The notes beneath the pieces are model-generated. The model saw only the letters and a list, made by a program, of their open reading frames with translations. It did not search any database and was not told the origin of the DNA. Source: Pseudomonadota bacterium (lineage in GTDB: Bacteria > Desulfobacterota > Desulfobacteria > Desulfobacterales > RPRI01). From it: DNA of 64,000 nucleotides. Position numbers and translations under genes: made by a program. The stretch lies in assembly GCA_018817425.1 (NCBI GenBank), contig JAHITX010000096.1, positions 62,001-126,000 of the forward strand. Reading direction: 5' to 3'. Each line of letters begins with the position of its first letter. Position 1 is the first letter of the stretch. Shown here piece by piece: positions 58,007 through 64,000 of the stretch.

Positions 58007-58786
58007 CTACAATGGTTTACGGAAAGAAAATATAGCATATCCCGGTTTGCTTTCAGCAAAAAGTCTTTTCCATTCAATTTGCGGATCAGAACTATTATTT
58101 AAGGCGGAACAGCAAGATGCACCTTCACTTGAAAAATGCTTCCAAAAATCATCCAATGAACCATAACCTGAGATTAATTTAAATGCGATTTTTTTTAACT
58201 CAATGGAATGATCTTCAAACAGTTCATTTTCAAATCCCGCCTTGTAAAAAACTTCGATGTATCCGGCTTTTGTTAATGCCCCGGTAAAACAACAATTAAA
58301 AAGAACCTCATCTTTAAACTCGGAGCTTAAGGGATGATTTAAGATAACATCGGACATCGAGAATCTGCCGCCCGGTTTAAGAATCCGAAAAACCTCTTTT
58401 GCAACACGCATTTTATCAGTAAACAGAGAAAAAGCACATTCCGTAATAACCGCATCAAAAACCGAGTTGGAAAACGGCAATGATTCGGAATCAGCTAAAC
58501 AAAATTCTGCCTTATTAGAAAGCGACAACTTTTGAGCTTTTTTCCTGGCAAGAGATGAAGAATTAAGCGATAAATCTGTGCCTATAACCCGGCAATCAAA
58601 AAGATCGGATAAAAAGCAAGCGCTTGATCCTCTGCCGGATGCAATATCTAAAACCAGAGCTCCTTTTTGAATACCGGCTGATTCGGCGGTTTTCTTTGTG
58701 AGTTCCAATCCGCCTGGATGTAATATTTCATCCAGGACCTGATTAAACTCATTTGCTTCATAGGTTTTAACAATTGAAGTTTTCAT
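58007..58786 (-). CDS. Class I SAM-dependent methyltransferase (TrsM/DVU1556-like)
   Basis: 259 residues. Motif I VLDIASGRGSSACFLSD, then GTDLSLNSSSLARKKA, and DAVITECAFSLF/KEVFRILKPGGRFSMSDV. The N-terminus (GGLELTKKTAESAGI) is like ubiquinone/arsenite-type methyltransferases. A Cys pair near the C-terminus (GASCCSAL) is unusual and might bind a thiol or cluster. Acceptor is unknown. It is between the radical SAM gene and the small Cys-rich gene, in one operon. Confidence 0.85.
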   Translation of the reverse strand: MKTSIVKTYEANEFNQVLDEILHPGGLELTKKTAESAGIQKGALVLDIASGRGSSACFLSDLFDCRVIGTDLSLNSSSLARKKAQKLSLSNKAEFCLADSESLPFSNSVFDAVITECAFSLFTDKMRVAKEVFRILKPGGRFSMSDVILNHPLSSEFKDEVLFNCCFTGALTKAGYIEVFYKAGFENELFEDHSIELKKIAFKLISGYGSLDDFWKHFSSEGASCCSALNNSSDPQIEWKRLFAESKPGYAIFSFRKPL

Positions 58787-58805
58787 GTAAGCACTGCTTT
58801 AAATT

Positions 58806-58994
58806 TTATCCGAACTTTGCTTCCATTTCGGCTTCTGTTTTGTTCATTTCCATGGCTACTTCTTCAGTTATAAATTTTATCTTACATCCGGGGCATTCCA
58901 AACCGCTTTGGAAACCAAGCATTTCATAATATATTAAGGAAAGATCTTTTACTTCCATAGGTTTTTCACATTTACAGCATTGCCAGTTTGCCAT
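58806..58994 (-). CDS. Small Cys-rich redox-type protein (DVU1557-like)
   Basis: 62 residues: MANWQCCKCEKPMEV and GLECPGCKIKF give Cys6, 7, 9, 34 and 37, a zinc-ribbon or rubredoxin-like four-Cys arrangement. The C-terminal helix is acidic (EEVAMEMNKTEAEMEA). It fits the recalled DVU1557-type redox protein. It starts 2 bp after the stop of the 92-residue gene. Confidence 0.8.
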   Translation of the reverse strand: MANWQCCKCEKPMEVKDLSLIYYEMLGFQSGLECPGCKIKFITEEVAMEMNKTEAEMEAKFG

Positions 58995-58996
58995 TT

Positions 58997-59275
58997 TCAG
59001 CTCTCCTCATCAAAAGCGCTTTTTACACAATACGCAGTATGAATTTTATAGCTATCAGCCTCTTTTGAATACCTTACAAAATAAAGCGCATTGCCGATAG
59101 TCTTTTTACCTAAAAATTCATTATTGCCGGTATCACAAAGCTTTTCATTTGTTGTTTCAGAATCATAAATGACCATTTTAAGCTCATCATCCAAAATGCC
59201 TCTTGATTCCAGCAATTCCGAAACTTCAGAGCTTTTGTTTATATTGATTGTTTCATATCCTTCTGCATTGCTCAT
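58997..59275 (-). CDS. 92-residue protein of unknown family
   Basis: Soluble, mixed charge, two Cys (Cys47 in EKLCDTG and Cys83 in TAYCVKS). It has Ile/Asn/Lys-rich strands (GYETININKSSEV, GKKTIGNALYFVRYSKEADSYKIHTAYCVK). No recognised domain. AGGAGAG precedes the ATG. Its place in the operon between the large oxidoreductase and the Cys-rich protein suggests a small accessory or redox partner. Confidence 0.7.
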   Translation of the reverse strand: MSNAEGYETININKSSEVSELLESRGILDDELKMVIYDSETTNEKLCDTGNNEFLGKKTIGNALYFVRYSKEADSYKIHTAYCVKSAFDEES

Positions 59276-59306
59276 TAGTTACTCTCCTTTGTTTATCTGC
59301 ACGGCT

Positions 59307-61799
59307 TTATAAATAAATCTCAGTTAGCTTTGCCTTTAAATAGGATTGGTTATCTTTTTTGATATTTGCCTGATTGGGCGGCTTTGCCTTATTCTCATCC
59401 CAGTTGGGATTAAACAACAGATCAAGAACATGAATAGTAGGTTTGTGTTGAGCCAGCGCTTCCCTGCATGTAGCACAATAGGTAAGAATATCATGCTTTG
59501 CTTCTTCTACTCTTTTTTTAGTGATTTTTTGGGCCAGATCAAAAGATGCGAAAGCTATCATACCTCCCATACCGCAGCAAAGGCCGTTTTCACCATGGTG
59601 TTCCATCTCGATTATGCTGCTGCCAGTTTGAGATACCAGTTTGCGGATATTATCATGAGTATCTTTTTTAAATCTCCCGGCGCAAGGATCATGAATTGAA
59701 AATACGCCTGTTTTATGCCCATCTGATAAAATAATTCCCTCTTCAGCCAGAACATCATATAATGATCTTATTTTAATTCCTGAGGCATCATGCTGGCTTA
59801 TAGTTCTAAGACAGTTGGGACATGCCAGAATAAGCTCCTCTGCTCCCATCCGTTTAATTTCATCCGTAAGATCTTTAATCATATTCTGAAATGATGCATG
59901 ATCTCCTAATGAACGGGTTGGGTTTCCGCAGCATTTTAAAATAATGCCCGTATCTTTATCGTTTGATAACAGCCAGTCATAAGCTGAAATTACAGATTGC
60001 GGCGAATATGCCGACAGATGGCAGCCCGGCATGAAAACCCTGCTGCTTTTTCTTTTATCAGGATTTGGAAGGGTTAACATGAACTCATCCGATCTTACCC
60101 AATCCTGATCTTTTATGACAAGCTTGTGCGTTGGAAGCGGGCCTTTGCTGCATTCAACCAGTTCCTGTCTGGCTTCGTTGCACATTTTCCCGATATTAAG
60201 TCCTTCGGGACACACCTTTTCGCAAAGATCACAAATGTTACAGCAATAAGGGATCGCCGGTCTTTTAATAAAAGCGCCATCTTTGTATTTATCAACAAGG
60301 TCTTTCGGATTGTCACAAAAACGATTGAGAAATTCACAATCCGTCATACAGCTTTTGCATTCACAGACAAGACATCTTTGGGCCTCTTTAATCGCAGTTT
60401 GCTCATCAAACCCAAGTTCCACTTCATCAAATCCCAATCGCTTGTCAATAGCTGTTTCCGGCATTTTGGATCTTGGAATTGGTGTTGCCTCTTTTTTAAA
60501 AGTATCCTTTAAAACTTTATATGTCTTTTGTCTTCCTTCAAAAAGATCCTGATCGCTTAAATATCTGTCGATGGAAACCGCTGCTTTTTTACCGGCGGCA
60601 ACAGCTTTAATTACAGTAGATGCGCCTGAAACAACATCACCTCCTGCAAAAACTCCTGCCGTATTTGTCTGCATTGTAATCTCATCAACTGCCAGAGTTC
60701 CCTGCTTGCTGAGTTCAGGTATTATCGGCAGTTTTGATTTATCTACACTTTGACCAATTGCTATTATCACATTATCAGTATCTAAAACAAACTCTGATCC
60801 TTTAACCGGTATGGGACGGCGTCTGCCGCTATCATCTACTTCTCCCGGTTTCATTTCAAGACACTCAACGCCAATACATTTTCCGTTATTATCAATTATT
60901 TTAACAGGAGCAACATGAAAACGGATAATAACGCCTTCAAGCTCTGCTTCTTTGATTTCAAGCGGATCAGCAGGCATTTCTTCGCGGGATCGCCTGTAAA
61001 TAATGCTTACATTATCTGCTCCAAGCCTTTTGGCTGCTCTGGCGCTGTCAATAGCAGCATTGCCGCCTCCTATAATAATTACCCGTTTTCCGGGATTATT
61101 TTTTTCACCATTATTAACAGCTTCCAGAAAATCAAGTGCAGAAAACACACCGCTGCTGTTTTCACCGAACAATCCGGCATTTACAGAAGTTTGCGCTCCA
61201 ACTCCCATAAATACGGCATCATAATTTTCATTGCCAAAAAGATTCTCCAGACTGAGAACAGGCTGGTTGGTTTTTATCTCAACTCCCAGTTCTCTGATGT
61301 ATTCGATATCATTATCAAGGCAAGTGTCAGGCAATCTGTATGCCGGAATACCATAACGCATAAGCCCGCCTGTTTTCGGCATTGCTTCAAAAATTGTTAC
61401 AAAATAACCTTTTCTTATCAAATCGTATGCACAGGAAAGACCTGCCGGTCCTGAACCTATGATTGCAACCTTTTTATCTTTGGTGATTTTACAGGGACTG
61501 GCCTTTTCTCTTCCGTTTTGAACTTCATAGTCAGATACAAATCTTTTAAGGGCCCGAATTGCTACAGGTTGATCAATATTATTACGCTCGCATTGACTTT
61601 CACATGGGTATGTGCAAACTCTTCCGCATACCGCAGGAAAAGGCATGGTTTCTCTTATTACTTCCAGAGCTTTTTGAAACTCGCCTTGTGAGATTAAGGA
61701 TATATATTTTCTTATATCAATATGTGCCGGGCATGCATCCTGACAACGGGGATAAGCATCTCCCTTACAGTTTTCAATTATTTTATCGATCTCTTTCAT
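59307..61799 (-). CDS. GltD-like pyridine-nucleotide oxidoreductase fused to Fe-S and HdrB-like CCG domains
   Basis: 830 residues. In order: an N-terminal Cys-rich domain of the GltD/NfnB type (Cys11, 19, 23, 58, 62, 66, 70), FAD domain (VAIIGSGPAGLSCAY near 112), NAD(P) domain (RVIIIGGGNAAIDSARAAK near 240), and a second FAD strand TAGVFAGGDVV. A 4Fe-4S ferredoxin pair follows (CLVCECKSCMTDCEF; CCNICDLCEKVCPEG), then two CCG modules (KCCGNP with LACPNC; GLCCGMGG with CATC) as in HdrB/HdrD. It should move electrons between NAD(P)H, Fe-S carriers and a thiol/disulfide-type centre, or to the activase. The start overlaps the activase stop by 4 nt. Confidence 0.88.
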   Translation of the reverse strand: MKEIDKIIENCKGDAYPRCQDACPAHIDIRKYISLISQGEFQKALEVIRETMPFPAVCGRVCTYPCESQCERNNIDQPVAIRALKRFVSDYEVQNGREKASPCKITKDKKVAIIGSGPAGLSCAYDLIRKGYFVTIFEAMPKTGGLMRYGIPAYRLPDTCLDNDIEYIRELGVEIKTNQPVLSLENLFGNENYDAVFMGVGAQTSVNAGLFGENSSGVFSALDFLEAVNNGEKNNPGKRVIIIGGGNAAIDSARAAKRLGADNVSIIYRRSREEMPADPLEIKEAELEGVIIRFHVAPVKIIDNNGKCIGVECLEMKPGEVDDSGRRRPIPVKGSEFVLDTDNVIIAIGQSVDKSKLPIIPELSKQGTLAVDEITMQTNTAGVFAGGDVVSGASTVIKAVAAGKKAAVSIDRYLSDQDLFEGRQKTYKVLKDTFKKEATPIPRSKMPETAIDKRLGFDEVELGFDEQTAIKEAQRCLVCECKSCMTDCEFLNRFCDNPKDLVDKYKDGAFIKRPAIPYCCNICDLCEKVCPEGLNIGKMCNEARQELVECSKGPLPTHKLVIKDQDWVRSDEFMLTLPNPDKRKSSRVFMPGCHLSAYSPQSVISAYDWLLSNDKDTGIILKCCGNPTRSLGDHASFQNMIKDLTDEIKRMGAEELILACPNCLRTISQHDASGIKIRSLYDVLAEEGIILSDGHKTGVFSIHDPCAGRFKKDTHDNIRKLVSQTGSSIIEMEHHGENGLCCGMGGMIAFASFDLAQKITKKRVEEAKHDILTYCATCREALAQHKPTIHVLDLLFNPNWDENKAKPPNQANIKKDNQSYLKAKLTEIYL

Positions 61800-62596
61800 G
61801 CCACTTCTTCCTGTTTCCGGTTTTTCCCGACATCTACATCAGCTAACAATGCCGCACCCAAAGCTCCTATAATTTGCGGAACTTCGGGCAATACGACTTC
61901 TTTATCAAGCAATTCCTGAATAAATTTAACAACCCCGCTGTTTTTAGCCACACCCCCTGTAAAAACAATCTTGTCATTATAGCCTACCGATCTTCCCATT
62001 ATAATAACCCGCCGTGAAACCGCTTTGTGTAATCCTGCCACCATATCTTCCCGATTAGTTCTGTCTGCTCTTAAAGATATAATTTCAGATTCAGCAAAGA
62101 TAGTGCATGTGCTTGAGATATTGGACGGACTTACACTCTTTAGTGAGTCAGGCCCCATCTGGTCAATTGTGAGATTTAAAACGGAAGCCATAACTTCTAA
62201 AAATCTTCCGGTTCCGGCAGCACATTTATCATTCATAACAAAACTTTTTACTGTTCCGTTTTCTCTCATACCAATAACTTTGCTGTCCTGCCCTCCAATG
62301 TCAATGATAGTCCGGGCTTCGGGAATTAAAAAGCTGGCTCCTTTGGCATGGCAAATAATTTCACTGATGCTTTTATCAGCGAATTTGACACTGTCTCTTC
62401 CGTAACCGGTCGATACAAAACGATCTACATCCTTAAATGTGTACCCGGCTTTTTTAAGTGCTTTTTCCGTTACCTCTTTCGAAGATTCTGTTACATAATC
62501 TCCTGTGGGCATAACTTCATAAGCCACAAACTCACCATCTTTTAATATGGCTGTTTTAGCTGTAGCAGCACCAACATCAACACCTGCTATTAACAT
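61796..62596 (-). CDS. Acyl-CoA dehydratase/reductase activase (HgdC/BcrA-BadF-like ATPase)
   Basis: 266-residue ASKHA ATPase. Phosphate loop VDVGAATAKTAIL, TGYGRDSV, IDIGGQDSKVIGM, NDKCAAGTGRFLEVMA and SSTCTIFAESEIISL. Cys125 and Cys164 should bind the [4Fe-4S] cluster shared by the homodimer. It uses ATP hydrolysis to drive an electron to an HgdB-type catalytic protein, the divergent gene at 63074 being the natural partner. AAAGGAG precedes the ATG. The length (about 260) fits HgdC-like activases rather than the larger BadF/BcrA. Confidence 0.93.
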   Translation of the reverse strand: MLIAGVDVGAATAKTAILKDGEFVAYEVMPTGDYVTESSKEVTEKALKKAGYTFKDVDRFVSTGYGRDSVKFADKSISEIICHAKGASFLIPEARTIIDIGGQDSKVIGMRENGTVKSFVMNDKCAAGTGRFLEVMASVLNLTIDQMGPDSLKSVSPSNISSTCTIFAESEIISLRADRTNREDMVAGLHKAVSRRVIIMGRSVGYNDKIVFTGGVAKNSGVVKFIQELLDKEVVLPEVPQIIGALGAALLADVDVGKNRKQEEVA

Positions 62597-63073
62597 GGGT
62601 TCTCCTTTTGTGCTGTTTTTATTTCAAACAAATCAGACGATTTATAATATAACGGAGGCTTCCTGAGAATCTGTATCGCATTGGTTGCATTTTCTCATAT
62701 ATTTTTATTAATACAAGGTGAGAAAACTATGGGTATAATATGGTGCCTGTCCCCATATATATCCGTCTTCAATTTTTTTTAATCGAAGTTTTAAAAAACC
62801 GAAATCTCCAATATTGATAATATATAATTAACAGCTTATATTTAATAAAATAAAATGTCGGGATCATCCCGACTTTTTAACCTCAATTTTCCAATCTTAC
62901 TTTTTCCGGCAGTTTATGTAAAAATCACACTGAAATTTTAGTCTTGGATACTCATTTTTAAAGAAGACGGAAAGCAATCGGCACCGTCTGAGAGTGTAGA
63001 TATTTAAATTTAATAATAAGCTCATCAGAGCGGATTTGCCGAAAGAACTACAACCAAACGAAGGAGAAACAAG
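62597..63073. other. 477-bp divergent intergenic region
   Basis: Lies between the activase (leftward) and HgdB-like (rightward) genes, so it holds both promoters. It contains a terminator-like hairpin at 62857. No ORF is supported. Confidence 0.45.
62857..62878 (+). terminator. Terminator-like hairpin inside the divergent promoter region
   Basis: GTCGGGA, loop TCA, TCCCGAC, then TTTTT on the plus strand. It is about 196 nt before the HgdB-like start and so points to an attenuated leader or a short non-coding transcript upstream. Confidence 0.75.
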
Positions 63074-64000
63074 ATGTTAGCTATGGAACGGCTGAAAAAT
63101 CATTTGTCGGACAGATCATCGACATTAGGGAAACTAAAAAAAGACGGTGTCAAAATTGTCGGATACACACCCGGCGGGTTCATGCCTGAAGAAATTGTCC
63201 ATGCGGCGGGTGCAATTCCGATTTGTTTGTTAAAAGGCGGCGATGCTGACTCCGTAATCGAAAGCTTAAAGTACAATCCAAGGTTTTTTTGCACTTTCTG
63301 CAAAACACAGATTTCGTATCTGATGGGAGGTGATCTGGTATATAATCTGCCTGATATTCTCGTTGTTCCACACACAGACTGCAATCACAAGATAATTGCC
63401 GATTCCTGGAATTACTACGGTAATGCGGATGTGTTCCGATACGGCGTTCCCCATAACAAAGGAGAATCTGCCCGAACCTATTTTAAAGGAGGGCTGGAAT
63501 TGCTGAAGAAAAAGCTTGAAGATCTTACCGGAAACAAAGTTACGGATGAAAAGCTTGATGATGAGATACAGATAGGAAACAAAATAAGAAGTCTTTTCAA
63601 AGAAATCAGCTTTGCGCGAAAAACAAACCCGGCTGCAATCAGCAGCAGGGATTTTACAATGCTTCAGCATGCATCCACATTTGCGGACAAGGATTTTATT
63701 GTTCAAACCTTAGAAGCAGTCCGCGATGAAATAAAAGAAAAGCCCACAGCCGACAAAAACCGGAAACGGGTTATGATGATAGCATCTTCTTTGGCGAACG
63801 GCGATAATCTTGTATTTGATATTATAGAAAATACCGATGCTGATATTGTTTATGAAGAGGTTACGGAAGGATACCGTCCATATCTGGATAATGTGGAAGT
63901 TAACGGAAATGACCCAATACAAAACTTATCCGATACATATTTTGATAAGCGTGTACCTGCTCCCTGGGATCGTCCCTGGGGAGACCGCATGGAACGGCTT
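63074..64000 (+). CDS. HgdB/BcrB-like 2-hydroxyacyl-CoA dehydratase-family subunit, C-terminus beyond window
   Basis: ATG at 63074 with AAGGAG 7 nt upstream; 309 codons are open to the right edge. The protein shows VGYTPGGFMPEEIVHAAGAIPICLLKGG, FFCTFCKTQISYLMGG, ILVVPHTDCNHKIIADSW and VFRYGVPHNKGESARTYFKGGLELL. The Cys in CTFCK and TDC are Fe-S ligand candidates. The family splits into 2-hydroxyacyl-CoA dehydratases, benzoyl-CoA reductase subunits and double-cubane reductases (DCCP). This fragment does not decide among them. The activase at 61796 would be its reductase. Confidence 0.9.
   Translation, partial: MLAMERLKNHLSDRSSTLGKLKKDGVKIVGYTPGGFMPEEIVHAAGAIPICLLKGGDADSVIESLKYNPRFFCTFCKTQISYLMGGDLVYNLPDILVVPHTDCNHKIIADSWNYYGNADVFRYGVPHNKGESARTYFKGGLELLKKKLEDLTGNKVTDEKLDDEIQIGNKIRSLFKEISFARKTNPAAISSRDFTMLQHASTFADKDFIVQTLEAVRDEIKEKPTADKNRKRVMMIASSLANGDNLVFDIIENTDADIVYEEVTEGYRPYLDNVEVNGNDPIQNLSDTYFDKRVPAPWDRPWGDRMERL

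Noticed and set aside
62740-62765. ATATGG/CCATAT inverted repeat around GTGCCTGTCCCC
   Set aside because: Short arms and a string common in many genomes; too weak to call an operator.
1-64000. CRISPR array, prophage, rRNA or plasmid origin
   Set aside because: No regularly spaced direct repeats, phage structural genes, rRNA stretches or replication genes were seen.

Overview
The window looks like chromosome from an anaerobic Desulfobacterota (deltaproteobacterial) organism, probably Desulfobacterales-like. It is AT-rich by eye. Grounds for this: EtfB plus a short-chain acyl-CoA dehydrogenase, a 2-hydroxyacyl-CoA-dehydratase/benzoyl-CoA-reductase-type activase and catalytic subunit, a GltD-like/HdrB-like flavin and Fe-S fusion, several sigma-54 regulators, GAF-PAS-LuxR proteins with a Cys4 motif, a TPR-barrel protein, a FecR-domain giant, and a gltX/tRNA-Gln pair. 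Most of the window is ordinary core genome. The accessory parts are 5.8-21 kb, 31.5-33 kb and 52-64 kb.

Layout. 1-3.2 kb (minus): end-truncated etfB, acyl-CoA dehydrogenase, RNase G. 3.3-5.8 kb: a large radical SAM/DUF2344 protein paired with RNase G. 6-11.6 kb (minus): TPR-beta-barrel and giant FecR-domain protein operon. 11.8-13.2 kb: asnS. 13.6-20.8 kb (plus): outer-membrane barrel, a 1415-residue exported protein of unknown family and two Lys-rich secreted paralogues. 21.2-24 kb: a sensor kinase and an NtrC-type regulator, converging with no bases between their stop codons. 24-29 kb (minus): rho-rpmE-prfA-prmC-cca. 29.8-31.4 kb: tatB-like, tatC, thioesterase. 31.6-33 kb: exported acetolactate decarboxylase and a nicotinamidase remnant cut by a short repeat element. 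33-39.4 kb: universal stress protein (USP), AsmA/OmpA-like protein, YihY, gltX, tRNA-Gln. 39.4-42.6 kb: DUF502, two small proteins, pdxJ, a metallo-beta-lactamase-fold hydrolase. 42.8-47 kb: USP, acyl-CoA synthetase-GNAT fusion, double USP. 47-52 kb: pgpA, lepB, pyrB, pyrC, an NtrC-type regulator. 52.2-53.9 kb: GAF-PAS-LuxR regulator. 53.9-64 kb: the most unusual block, described next.

The 53.9-64 kb block runs on the minus strand in the order acyl-CoA dehydratase activase, pyridine-nucleotide/Fe-S/CCG fusion oxidoreductase, 92-aa protein, small Cys-rich protein, SAM methyltransferase, Tes/MoaA-like radical SAM protein, two-domain hot-dog hydratase and a PaaK-like CoA ligase. An HgdB-like catalytic subunit diverges from it and leaves the window. 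Part of this set resembles the uncharacterised Desulfovibrio vulgaris DVU1553-DVU1558 genes (from memory). The set has everything for ATP-driven low-potential electron delivery plus CoA, radical SAM and methyl chemistry, but its substrate is unknown. It is the best candidate here for an undescribed system.

Two further patterns cross the window. Three near-identical sigma-54 (GG-N10-GC) promoters stand before the outer-membrane barrel, the Lys-rich secreted protein and the USP/synthetase operon. A roughly 142-bp hairpin-forming miniature element occurs three times, twice with perfect 4-bp target duplications, and once at the breakpoint of the truncated nicotinamidase gene.
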